A stretch of DNA of 64,000 nucleotides from G965220305 sp965220305 (GTDB lineage: Bacteria > Chloroflexota > Dehalococcoidia > Lucifugimonadales > UBA3495), in assembly GCA_965220305.1 (NCBI GenBank), contig OZ244817.1, positions 2,294,001-2,358,000 of the forward strand, in the 5' to 3' direction. The position numbers were made by a program, and so were the translations under genes. Numbering within the stretch: the stretch's first letter is position 1; the number at the start of each line of letters is the position of its first letter. Of this stretch, positions 10,597 to 19,716 are shown piece after piece. The notes below the pieces were generated by a model that did no database searches, was not told the origin of the DNA, and worked only from the letters and a program-made list of their open reading frames with translations.

Positions 10597-10880
10597 GATG
10601 AAGTCCTGGACTCGCGAGCTTCTCGAATAAACTCAACGGAGTCGCCGGGAAGAACGTCGTCCCCAAATATCTCTTCGCGGAGAGTATCCAGCCGGTCCAG
10701 AGCTTCATGTCCGAAGGGAAGGTTTAATACCCCTTGGGCCTCGTCTTTGGACAACTCTCTAGTTATTGCGGTTAGGCAATACTGGCGCATACTTATGCCC
10801 TTGATTGCTGCGACGGTCTTCAAGCGCCGCTGCACTGGAGGGTCCAAGTCCAAGGTGAGCCGTTTCCTTTTGGCTTCCAT
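10593..10880 (-). CDS. VapB-like antitoxin (ribbon-helix-helix type)
   Basis: 95 residues from the ATG at 10880; an upstream ATG at 10913 is in frame but has no better support. The N-terminus KRKRLTLDLDPPVQRRLKTV followed by GISMRQYCL is the pattern of ribbon-helix-helix (CopG/Arc-like) DNA-binding antitoxins. The C-terminus DSVEFIREAR is a toxin-binding tail. It overlaps the PIN toxin by 4 bp, the usual TA arrangement in which the antitoxin comes first. Confidence 0.65.
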   Translation of the reverse strand: MEAKRKRLTLDLDPPVQRRLKTVAAIKGISMRQYCLTAITRELSKDEAQGVLNLPFGHEALDRLDTLREEIFGDDVLPGDSVEFIREARESRTSS

Positions 10881-11040
10881 TATTGCCTGCTTCCTGAGAT
10901 AACATTCCTGCAATTACGTTAGTGCAAACACAGAAATAATTCAAGACATCGGCCAAAAGGGGAAACAAAGGGTCCCATACATGGACGAACCGGGAAGATG
11001 GCGGCAGAGTTAGAGTCGGCTTCCCATTTTTCTCCGCTAA

Positions 11041-11973
11041 GAGCCTATCCTAATAGTCCGGCAGCCCTGAAAGCAATAAGGGCACAGGCGAAATGAAGAA
11101 AGGCGATGTAGTTTCTGGGAAACTTGTCCCAGCGCACCAGAATGCGCCGGAAGCGGTTCATCCAACTGTGGGTGCGTTCCACCACCCAGCGCCGGGCTTT
11201 GAAGCCAGCCTCCTTTTTGATGGCCTGGGCCTCCTCGCCCCGGCTGCGGATGTGGGCGGTGAAGCCGAATTCCTCCAGGGTTCGGCGCACCTCCTCATAG
11301 TCATAGCCCTTGTCCAGGCACAGACCTTGGGGACGCTCCGGAGTGGGCGCCGGGCGCGGCACCGGGAAACTGTCCAGTGTAGCCCGCACCAGTTTCATGT
11401 CGTGGCGGTTGGCTCCGTCCACCGCCAGCCCCACCGGGATGCCCTCAGCTTCGGTCAACAGACTGCGCTTGACCCCGCTCTTGCCCCGGTTCGTGGGGTT
11501 GGGGCCGGTTTTTCCCCCCGCCCAAGGGGGATTTGGTTATCGCCCGGTCCATGCTCAGCCAACTCCAGTCCAGACCCTTCAATTCATCGTACTCTTGCAG
11601 GCCCGCCCGCCACAGCTCCAGGAACACCCCGGCGGCGGCCCACTCCTGGAAGCGCAGATGGGCGGTGGAGCCGGAGCAAATGCCCGTGGCATCCAGGGCT
11701 TTCCATTGGCAGCCGGTGCGCAGCACGTAGAATATGCCGTTGGCGCAGGTCCGGTCCGGGACCCGGGTACGGCCTCCGCCCCTGGGATGGGTGTTCACCC
11801 GCTGGGGAAGCAACGGGGCCAGCACTTCCCACAGTTCATCGGATACCTGAAAGGAGCCGGTGGTGGGGTTGACCGGCGCCGCTGGGCCGGCGCGCTTCGG
11901 TCGTGGCGGCTTGGGTTCCTTCGCTTTCGTCGTACCACCAGTTTAGCTCGAATTTTGTTTTTAGGATAGGCTC
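11041..11973 (-). mobile_element. IS5-family insertion sequence, second type (933 bp), TAA target duplication
   Basis: The perfect terminal repeat GAGCCTATCCTAA is found at 11041 and inverted at 11961-11973. TAA flanks it at 11038-11040 and 11974-11976. The last base plus the right TAA forms CTAA, which became the target of the neighbouring IS701-type element. It differs from the IS5 copy at 2434 in ends and transposase. Confidence 0.85.
11045..11825 (-). CDS. IS5-family transposase in two frames
   Basis: The N-terminal frame (11825 downward) has GIFYVLRTGCQWKALD and LDWSWLSMDRA. The C-terminal frame has GPNPTNRGKSGVKRSLLTEA, then GANRHDMKLVRATLDSF, LCLDKGYDYEEV and ARRWVVERTHSWMNRFRRIL. The frames meet at a run of six G followed by five A (coding strand, near 11500-11520). 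The required change is +1 (or -2), unlike the -1 seen in the other IS5 copy, so this one may be damaged rather than programmed. Confidence 0.75.
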
Positions 11974-11976
11974 TAA

Positions 11977-13405
11977 TACTACAGTTGCAGATTGAAAACG
12001 ACTAGGATTGGGGCAATCAACGGGTGGTGAGGTGAGGCTGTGGCAGTGCATGGGGATGGGGTGGCAGAGGTCGCCCGGTGGGCTGAGGGTATCGACCGGG
12101 TACACGAGTGCATTGCGGGGCGGTTCCGGCGTCCCGAACCACGTCGACGATCGCTGGACTATCTGAAAGGGCTGCTCAGTCCGGTGGAGCGCAAGAACGG
12201 CTGGCAACTGGCGGAGCAGGCCGGGGACGCCACACCCTATGGGGTGCAGCATCTGCTGTCAACCTACATTTGGGACGCGGACCTGGTTCGCGATGATCTC
12301 AGGGACTACGTGGTGGAGCACCTGGGCGACGCCAACGGGGTGTTGGTGGTGGACGAGACTGGGTTTCTGAAGAAGGGCAACAAGTCTGTGGGGGTGCAGC
12401 GTCAGTACAGCGGCACGGCGGGACGGATCGAGAACTGCCAGATTGGGGTATTCTTGACCTACGCTACTGCCAAGGGGAGGACCCTGCTGGACCGGGAGCT
12501 TTACCTGCCTCAGGTGTGGGCCGATGACCAGGAACGCCGGGAGGAGGCTGGCGTGCCGGAGCAAGTGGCGTTTCGCACCAAGCCGCAACTGGCCCGGCGG
12601 ATGCTGGAACGGGCGGTGGAGTCGGGAGTCCCCTTCGGCTGGGCCACCGGGGACGAGGTCTACGGCAATGACCGCAACCTGCGGCTGTGGCTGGAGCGGC
12701 GGGACGTTCCTCACGTGCTGGCCATCAAGAGCAATGAGAAGTTGTGGGCTGGGACGGACCAGGGTCCGCGCCAAGTGCGGGCTGACCGGCTGGCGTCTGG
12801 GGTTGAAGAGTCGGGCTGGGTCCGGCTGAGCGCCGGTGATGGGGCCAAGGGTCCTCGGGTCTACGACTGGGCCTTGGTGGATATTCGGCCCCTGAGAGAA
12901 CCTGGCAAGGGGTACTGGCTGCTGGCCCGGCGCAGCGTGGCCAAGCCCGAGGAACTGGCCTACTACGTGTGCTACGGCCCGACGGGAACAGCCCTGGAGG
13001 AACTGGTGCGGGTGGCCGGAACCCGGTGGGCCATTGAGGAATGCTTTGAGGAGGCCAAGGGACAGGTGGGACTGGACCAATACGAGGTGCGCCGGTGGGA
13101 CGGCTGGTACCGGCACATCACCCTGGCGATGCTGGCCCACGCCTACCTGGCGGTGGTACGGCGCCAGGCATCGTCGCCGGGACGTCTGGGAGAAAAGGGG
13201 GCTGCCCCAGTTTGGAGGAAAGGCTGATACCGCTGACGGTGCCCGAGGTTCGGCGGTTACTCTACCGGCTGATATGGAGACACCACCCTACGGACGAATC
13301 AGTGCTGCGGTGGTCTCAGTGGAGACGGCGGCACCAAGCAACGGCCCGGCGCTGTCATTACCGACGCCGCCTGAAACTCCTCACTACATATCTGCAACTG
13401 TAGTA
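11977..13405 (+). mobile_element. IS701-type insertion sequence, tandem copy 1 (1429 bp)
   Basis: It begins TACTACAGTTGCAG and ends with its inverse CTGCAACTGTAGTA. It is flanked by CTAA at 11973-11976 and 13406-13409. Copy 1 differs from copies 2 and 3 by one base seen at 13385 (T instead of C); translations in several frames are otherwise identical. Confidence 0.9.
12040..13403 (+). CDS. IS701-family transposase, copy 1 (C-terminal tail in -1 frame)
   Basis: A 395-residue frame carries the IS701/IS4-like DDE core: LVVDETGFLKKGNKSVGVQR, then CQIGVFLTYA, GWATGDEVYGND and the late Glu region RWAIEECFEEAKGQVGLDQY. It ends early at 13227. The usual C-terminal tail of the family (LIPLTVPEVRRLLYRL, then WSQWRRRHQATARRCHYRRR) continues in the -1 frame to a stop at 13403. 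The join is at GAGAAAAGGGGG near 13190. All three copies share this, so it predates the amplification. Confidence 0.85.
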
Positions 13406-13409
13406 CTAA

Positions 13410-14838
13410 TACTACAGTTGCAGATTGAAAACGACTAGGATTGGGGCAATCAACGGGTGGTGAGGTGAGGCTGTGGCAGTGCATGGGGATGGGGTGGCAG
13501 AGGTCGCCCGGTGGGCTGAGGGTATCGACCGGGTACACGAGTGCATTGCGGGGCGGTTCCGGCGTCCCGAACCACGTCGACGATCGCTGGACTATCTGAA
13601 AGGGCTGCTCAGTCCGGTGGAGCGCAAGAACGGCTGGCAACTGGCGGAGCAGGCCGGGGACGCCACACCCTATGGGGTGCAGCATCTGCTGTCAACCTAC
13701 ATTTGGGACGCGGACCTGGTTCGCGATGATCTCAGGGACTACGTGGTGGAGCACCTGGGCGACGCCAACGGGGTGTTGGTGGTGGACGAGACTGGGTTTC
13801 TGAAGAAGGGCAACAAGTCTGTGGGGGTGCAGCGTCAGTACAGCGGCACGGCGGGACGGATCGAGAACTGCCAGATTGGGGTATTCTTGACCTACGCTAC
13901 TGCCAAGGGGAGGACCCTGCTGGACCGGGAGCTTTACCTGCCTCAGGTGTGGGCCGATGACCAGGAACGCCGGGAGGAGGCTGGCGTGCCGGAGCAAGTG
14001 GCGTTTCGCACCAAGCCGCAACTGGCCCGGCGGATGCTGGAACGGGCGGTGGAGTCGGGAGTCCCCTTCGGCTGGGCCACCGGGGACGAGGTCTACGGCA
14101 ATGACCGCAACCTGCGGCTGTGGCTGGAGCGGCGGGACGTTCCTCACGTGCTGGCCATCAAGAGCAATGAGAAGTTGTGGGCTGGGACGGACCAGGGTCC
14201 GCGCCAAGTGCGGGCTGACCGGCTGGCGTCTGGGGTTGAAGAGTCGGGCTGGGTCCGGCTGAGCGCCGGTGATGGGGCCAAGGGTCCTCGGGTCTACGAC
14301 TGGGCCTTGGTGGATATTCGGCCCCTGAGAGAACCTGGCAAGGGGTACTGGCTGCTGGCCCGGCGCAGCGTGGCCAAGCCCGAGGAACTGGCCTACTACG
14401 TGTGCTACGGCCCGACGGGAACAGCCCTGGAGGAACTGGTGCGGGTGGCCGGAACCCGGTGGGCCATTGAGGAATGCTTTGAGGAGGCCAAGGGACAGGT
14501 GGGACTGGACCAATACGAGGTGCGCCGGTGGGACGGCTGGTACCGGCACATCACCCTGGCGATGCTGGCCCACGCCTACCTGGCGGTGGTACGGCGCCAG
14601 GCATCGTCGCCGGGACGTCTGGGAGAAAAGGGGGCTGCCCCAGTTTGGAGGAAAGGCTGATACCGCTGACGGTGCCCGAGGTTCGGCGGTTACTCTACCG
14701 GCTGATATGGAGACACCACCCTACGGACGAATCAGTGCTGCGGTGGTCTCAGTGGAGACGGCGGCACCAAGCAACGGCCCGGCGCTGTCATTACCGACGC
14801 CGCCTGAAACTCCTCACCACATATCTGCAACTGTAGTA
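13410..14838 (+). mobile_element. IS701-type insertion sequence, tandem copy 2
   Basis: It has the same ends and length as copy 1. Single CTAA tetranucleotides (13406-13409 and 14839-14842) separate it from its neighbours, so each tetramer serves as target duplication for two copies. The repeat period is 1433 bp. Confidence 0.9.
13473..14836 (+). CDS. IS701-family transposase, copy 2
   Basis: Its protein is identical to copy 1 over the 395-residue frame (stop at 14660), and it has the same -1-frame C-terminal tail to 14836. The catalytic DDE features are as in copy 1. Confidence 0.85.
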
Positions 14839-14842
14839 CTAA

Positions 14843-16271
14843 TACTACAGTTGCAGATTGAAAACGACTAGGATTGGGGCAATCAACGGGTGGTGAGGTG
14901 AGGCTGTGGCAGTGCATGGGGATGGGGTGGCAGAGGTCGCCCGGTGGGCTGAGGGTATCGACCGGGTACACGAGTGCATTGCGGGGCGGTTCCGGCGTCC
15001 CGAACCACGTCGACGATCGCTGGACTATCTGAAAGGGCTGCTCAGTCCGGTGGAGCGCAAGAACGGCTGGCAACTGGCGGAGCAGGCCGGGGACGCCACA
15101 CCCTATGGGGTGCAGCATCTGCTGTCAACCTACATTTGGGACGCGGACCTGGTTCGCGATGATCTCAGGGACTACGTGGTGGAGCACCTGGGCGACGCCA
15201 ACGGGGTGTTGGTGGTGGACGAGACTGGGTTTCTGAAGAAGGGCAACAAGTCTGTGGGGGTGCAGCGTCAGTACAGCGGCACGGCGGGACGGATCGAGAA
15301 CTGCCAGATTGGGGTATTCTTGACCTACGCTACTGCCAAGGGGAGGACCCTGCTGGACCGGGAGCTTTACCTGCCTCAGGTGTGGGCCGATGACCAGGAA
15401 CGCCGGGAGGAGGCTGGCGTGCCGGAGCAAGTGGCGTTTCGCACCAAGCCGCAACTGGCCCGGCGGATGCTGGAACGGGCGGTGGAGTCGGGAGTCCCCT
15501 TCGGCTGGGCCACCGGGGACGAGGTCTACGGCAATGACCGCAACCTGCGGCTGTGGCTGGAGCGGCGGGACGTTCCTCACGTGCTGGCCATCAAGAGCAA
15601 TGAGAAGTTGTGGGCTGGGACGGACCAGGGTCCGCGCCAAGTGCGGGCTGACCGGCTGGCGTCTGGGGTTGAAGAGTCGGGCTGGGTCCGGCTGAGCGCC
15701 GGTGATGGGGCCAAGGGTCCTCGGGTCTACGACTGGGCCTTGGTGGATATTCGGCCCCTGAGAGAACCTGGCAAGGGGTACTGGCTGCTGGCCCGGCGCA
15801 GCGTGGCCAAGCCCGAGGAACTGGCCTACTACGTGTGCTACGGCCCGACGGGAACAGCCCTGGAGGAACTGGTGCGGGTGGCCGGAACCCGGTGGGCCAT
15901 TGAGGAATGCTTTGAGGAGGCCAAGGGACAGGTGGGACTGGACCAATACGAGGTGCGCCGGTGGGACGGCTGGTACCGGCACATCACCCTGGCGATGCTG
16001 GCCCACGCCTACCTGGCGGTGGTACGGCGCCAGGCATCGTCGCCGGGACGTCTGGGAGAAAAGGGGGCTGCCCCAGTTTGGAGGAAAGGCTGATACCGCT
16101 GACGGTGCCCGAGGTTCGGCGGTTACTCTACCGGCTGATATGGAGACACCACCCTACGGACGAATCAGTGCTGCGGTGGTCTCAGTGGAGACGGCGGCAC
16201 CAAGCAACGGCCCGGCGCTGTCATTACCGACGCCGCCTGAAACTCCTCACCACATATCTGCAACTGTAGTA
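14843..16271 (+). mobile_element. IS701-type insertion sequence, tandem copy 3
   Basis: It has the same ends and length. It is bounded by CTAA at 14839-14842 and 16272-16275; the right CTAA is shared with a 144-bp MITE. Confidence 0.9.
14906..16269 (+). CDS. IS701-family transposase, copy 3
   Basis: Its protein is identical to copies 1 and 2 (395-residue frame, stop at 16093), with the same -1-frame tail ending at 16269. Confidence 0.85.
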
Positions 16272-16275
16272 CTAA

Positions 16276-16419
16276 TACTACAGCCGCACAAACACTGACT
16301 CGGTACCTTCGGCCTAGAATGCAGCTTAGTTTCGTTAAGAGCGGAGATGTTGGGCGTAGCTGGACGTTGCGATTTTCAAGACCGTCCAACACCCCAGGCG
16401 ACCATGTGCGACTGTAGTA
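16276..16419. mobile_element. 144-bp MITE-like element with IS701-type ends
   Basis: The left end TACTACAGCCGCACA and right end (reverse complement) TACTACAGTCGCACA match at 14 of 15 positions. They share TACTACAG with the adjacent IS701-type element. CTAA flanks it at 16272-16275 and 16420-16423. It has no coding capacity. It is probably a non-autonomous element moved by an IS701-type transposase, though its ends (CGCACA rather than TTGCAG after TACTACAG) show it is not a simple deletion of the neighbouring IS. Confidence 0.75.
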
Positions 16420-16423
16420 CTAA

Positions 16424-16752
16424 GAAGTAGGGAAGTATTGGATAGCTTACTATCTTGTCTACGTTGGTTGCGTGGTCTTTTGGGGACATTACCATCGTAA
16501 CAATTTCCGGTGGGACGATGTAGGCTTCATATCTGACATTCTCGGCACGTCAGTAGGTATAGCCCTTTTATTCGCAATCTTTATTGAGGTGATTGGTAGA
16601 ATGGTATTACTAATTCCAGAGCAGTAAGAAAATTGAAAAACCAAGGAAGGTCAGAGAACCAAGCACTATGGGAAGCGTGGAATAACAGACGCTTGGCTGC
16701 TAAGGCTAAAGGCGAACCTTGCAACGAACCACCGCCCGGGGTTACAGGTTAA
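16424..16752 (+). pseudogene. small membrane protein remnant with WNxRR...EPPP tail
   Basis: The frame starting after the CTAA reads a hydrophobic membrane protein (YYLVYVGCVVFWGHYH, then GTSVGIALLFAIFIEVIGRM) and stops at 16625. The -1 frame continues RAVRKLKNQGRSENQALWEA, then WNNRRLAAKAKGEPCNEPPP, to 16752. The tail is clearly related to the intact protein at 34057-34431 (ELWESWNKRREEALANNQPF, then DEPPP). No start codon precedes it and the IS pile abuts it, so it is 5'-truncated and frameshifted. Confidence 0.6.
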
Positions 16753-17203
16753 GGTGGTGAGGTGGTGTGTTTAGTTTGGTATATAATTCCCAAAATTAGC
16801 CACTGGATTGAGCTTAACCACGACCTCCGCCAGCCCGTCCCTGCTGCCGTCGCCTGAACGTCACCGCCGACGCCGGGGAATTGCGCCGGTTCGTCTACCC
16901 CGCTGGAGCACCCACATCGCTGAAAGGGACGATCCGGGAGTCGCCCGCGCCCCGGTCGGCCACTCCGCCGGGCCATACCGCTGGCTTCCTTGGCCCGCCT
17001 AGCAGCGTCTCCCGGCCCCGGCCCGATCCCGCCCAGCCCGATCCCGACCGGCTGGACACACTGTCCGATTTCGTTCCTGGCACTGTCCAACGGGGCTGGA
17101 AGCTGCTCTGGAACCCAAGTGCTCGCTGAATACGTCCTGTAGGGGCCTATTTACCCCGATTTCACGTTTGAGACGGACAATTTGGACAACTGTCCACCAA
17201 ATG

Positions 17204-17219
17204 CAAATCCCTGTACACG
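17204..17219 (+). repeat. 16-bp direct repeat, copy 1, ahead of an ATG
   Basis: CAAATCCCTGTACACG occurs here and again at 17587-17602. Each copy is followed by two bases and then TATGACAT, placing an ATG at the same distance. The two short frames that follow are unlike each other after the first residues (MTY versus MTS). Confidence 0.6.
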
Positions 17220-17432
17220 GGTATGACATACTTGCCGCCGCCGAAAACCCCGCGCCTCATAAGGGGTGACGCGCACGTCACCGCCAACGCCGTCAACCGC
17301 TTGGCCCGCGGGCTGGGCCGGGCCGTGGAAACCATCTCCCGGCCCTCCCGGACGGATCATCCGGCCCGCCGCTCCCCGATGTTCCAAATGCCCCATCTCC
17401 AATAGGGCCATGCCCCATCACCGCCGAAATCG

Positions 17433-17454
17433 CCATGTTCCTCGTGGAACATGG
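17433..17454. promoter_or_regulatory. parS-like palindrome
   Basis: CCATGTTCC and GGAACATGG form perfect 9-bp arms around TCGT. The inner 16 bases TGTTCCTCGTGGAACA match the widely conserved ParB site TGTTTCACGTGAAACA at 13 of 16 positions. It could be a chromosomal or plasmid partition site, or simply a hairpin. No parA or parB gene is in the window. Confidence 0.35.
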
Positions 17455-17586
17455 CGTAGCTGGCCCTGCCCCACGGCCCTGGAACCCGCCCTTCCCGGAA
17501 AGTGTTGCCTGAATTGGCCTCAAAACCCCTGATTTCCCCCGTTTTCAGCTACGAAACCGGCCCCCTGCCCCGTCCCGCCCCAAGTT

Positions 17587-17602
17587 CAAATCCCTGTACA
17601 CG
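17587..17602 (+). repeat. 16-bp direct repeat, copy 2, ahead of an ATG
   Basis: This is the second copy of CAAATCCCTGTACACG, followed by TCTATGACAT. See the copy at 17204. Confidence 0.6.
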
Positions 17603-17732
17603 TCTATGACATCACAACCGGGGCGTGGCGCCTCAGACCCTATAGGGGTTTGTGCCGGAACAGCCGCCCGTCAGACTGGAAGGCAAAGACCGGGGCCGAC
17701 ACGTAATCGACGCCGGTGACCAGGGGAGGGAT

Positions 17733-17990
17733 ATGATGCGAAACAACAACCATAACAACCGGCGAAAGGCCGATACCGGCGCGGCCGACCAGACCATCAG
17801 GGCCGCGCCGCCGGGTTACGCGGCGGAACATCGGGAGACGGTGCGCCGAGGGCTGCGCGTCCTGGCCAAGATCATCGCCCGCGTCCACCTACGGCGGCAG
17901 GCAGCCCGGACCAACACAGCCGCGCCCGGCCCGCCGCAGGTAAGTGAGCACGGTGAGCAAGCAATTCCCGAAACCGGCGGCCAAAACTGA
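17733..17990 (+). CDS. hypothetical basic protein, 85 aa
   Basis: The start at 17733 is chosen because GGGGAGGG lies just upstream (followed by AT); a second ATG follows at once. The Asn-rich N-terminus (MMRNNNHNNRRK) is followed by a basic helix-forming core (HRETVRRGLRVLAKIIARVH, then LRRQAA). No family was recognised. It lies just inside the gene-poor stretch, upstream of an IS701-type element, and may be cargo of a former mobile element. Confidence 0.4.
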   Translation: MMRNNNHNNRRKADTGAADQTIRAAPPGYAAEHRETVRRGLRVLAKIIARVHLRRQAARTNTAAPGPPQVSEHGEQAIPETGGQN

Positions 17991-18011
17991 CATTCGCCCC
18001 TTGCACTCTAG

Positions 18012-19468
18012 TATTACAACGACGGGTTTTTGGTAGGATAATTCGGGAGACGGCGGGGGCTTTGGGGAGGTGGGGACGATGGAGAGGGCAGCCTTCGAGC
18101 GGGTTTACGAGGCCTTTCTGGAGTTCCATGCCTTCTTCGCTGGTGCCTTTGGCCGCAAGCAGTGGCGGGAACACAGCAGGCATTATCTGCAGGGCCTGCT
18201 GGTCCAGGCCCAGGAGCGGCGCAACGCCGAGAATCTGTCCGAGATGGTTCCGGTCTCGGCCCGGGCGATGCAGCGCTTTCTCACCGAGGCCCGCTGGGAC
18301 GATGCCGCGGTCATCGCCCGCCTGCAGGAGTACTTGGGTCCCAGGCTGGAACACCCGCTGGCGGTGTGGGTGTTCGACGGCAGCGACTTCCCCAAGCAGG
18401 GCGTCAAATCGGTAGGGGTGGCCCGGCAATACTGCGGGGCGTTGGGCAAGATAGCCAATTGCCAGGCTGGAGTATTCCTGGCCCACGTGGGGCCGCGGGG
18501 GCGGGCCCTGGCGGACCAGCGCTGGTATCTGCCCGAGGCATGGACTTCGGACGCGGGCCGCTGTGCGGCGGCGGGCGTGCCGGAGGAGCGGCGGCGGTAC
18601 CGGTCGAAGACGGACCTAGCATTAGATATGCTGGAGCAGGCCCGGGCTCGGGGTTGCCGCAGCGCTGGGTGGGTCGCTGGGGATTCCGCCTTCGGGATGT
18701 CCCCGGCGTTCCGAGACGGCTTGGCTGCAACAGGAATGCTATACGTTCTGGACGTCCGGCCGGACATGACGGTCTGGCCGCTGGAGCCTGACTGGAGCGA
18801 GCCGGCCTATCAGGGATTCGGGCGTCCCCGGCCAGCCCAAACTGCGCAGCGGACAGCGCCTGACCATGGCGGAGCGCAGCTTGGCGCTGCCGGAGGAGTC
18901 GTGGCGGGAGATTACGGTGGCGGAGGGGTCCCAGGGGCCGCGGGTCTACCGGTTCGGCGCCCAGAGGGTCCGGGAAACCCGGAACCGGAAGCCTGGTGGA
19001 GTGGTTTGGGCAAGCTACCGCCAGAACCTGGACGGCAGCGAGCCCCGCTACTACCTGTCCAATGCGCCCGGGGACACTCCCCTGGAAACCCTGGCCCACG
19101 TGGGGGGGTCTAGGTGGCGTATTGAAACCGAATTCGAGACCGAAAAGAGCGACATCGGGCTGGATGAGTACGAGACCCGGACATGGGCCGGGTGGCATCA
19201 CCACGTGGCCATGTGCCTGCTGGGCGGGGCGTTTCTGTTGGGCCTGCCGCAGGACTGGGGGAAAAGATGCCCCTGATCACGCGCCCGCAGGTGTACCGGG
19301 TGGTGCGGGAGATGCTGCCGCGGGAACGGTTCGGACCGGATGAGTTGCGGCAATGGCTGGAAGATGTCCAACAGCGCAACGAGCGGGCGAAACGCTCCCA
19401 CGAGAAAAGCCGCGCCGCCCGTCGCCGGGAAGCATCAGGCGTCCCTCCTTAAACTCGTCGTTGTAATA
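18012..19468 (+). mobile_element. second IS701-type insertion sequence (1457 bp), CTAG target
   Basis: The ends TATTACAACGACGGGTTT and (reverse complement) TATTACAACGACGAGTTT differ at one base. CTAG flanks it at 18008-18011 and 19469-19472. The right flank CTAGGGACCCGTCATTCCCG also occurs at 25388 without the element, so it inserted into the edge of a dispersed palindromic repeat. Confidence 0.85.
18079..19452 (+). CDS. IS701-family transposase with two frame changes
   Basis: The core VWVFDGSDFPKQGVKSVGVA, then CQAGVFLAHV, GWVAGDSAFG and RWRIETEFETEKSDIGLDEY is the same DDE family as the tandem copies, but divergent. An extra C in CCCC at 18826-18829 breaks the frame between GFGRP and GQPKLRSGQRL. 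A second change (-1) near 19258-19268 at GGGGGAAAAGATG moves from LPQDWG to EKMPLITRPQVYRVVREMLP. The second change lies at the same place as the -1 change in the tandem copies. The first makes this copy probably inactive. Confidence 0.75.
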
Positions 19469-19603
19469 CTAGGGACCCGTCATTCCCGCGAAGGCGGGAA
19501 TCCAGGGGTGGCCGGGTAGTGGGGGTGAACCGTAGTACGCTGCTGCTTCTCCAAATATTGACACCGAATCCAGGCTTCACGTAGGCTTAACCCCAGCCAT
19601 CGC

Positions 19604-19694
19604 GTTCTCTCGCATACGCGGGGATAGACCACCGTAGAGACAGAGAGGCAGACGTCCGGCTATTATGGTTCCCCCGCATACGCGGGGATAAACT
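19604..19694 (+). CRISPR. two-repeat CRISPR-like relic (type I-E-like repeat)
   Basis: GTTCCCCCGCATACGCGGGG followed by ATAAAC at 19668, and a degenerate copy at 19604 with GTTCTCTCGCATACGCGGGG then ATAGACC, are separated by about 37 unrelated bases. The CCCCGC/GCGGGG dyad followed by ATAAAC is the pattern of type I-E repeats such as the E. coli one. No further repeats and no cas genes are visible, so this is a relic or an isolated mini-array. Confidence 0.5.
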
Positions 19695-19716
19695 CAGATA
19701 GAGGCACACAGTATAA

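Larger units (their letters stand above)
16753..17732. other. gene-poor GC-rich stretch
   Basis: About 1 kb with no gene I can support. Several open frames of 60-113 codons exist on both strands but are compositionally GC-rich shadows without family motifs. One at 17223-17405 (60 codons) follows a repeated upstream motif but is otherwise unremarkable. The stretch also holds a direct repeat pair and a parS-like palindrome, listed separately. Confidence 0.5.

Noticed and set aside
12259..13140. 293-codon antisense frame, repeated in each IS701-type copy
   Set aside because: Complement of the transposase with no family motifs; identical in all three copies only because the DNA is.
17583..17600. 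GTTCAAATCC resembling a tRNA T-loop
   Set aside because: The flanking bases do not pair as a T-stem and no acceptor, D or anticodon arms are found; it is part of the 16-bp direct repeat.
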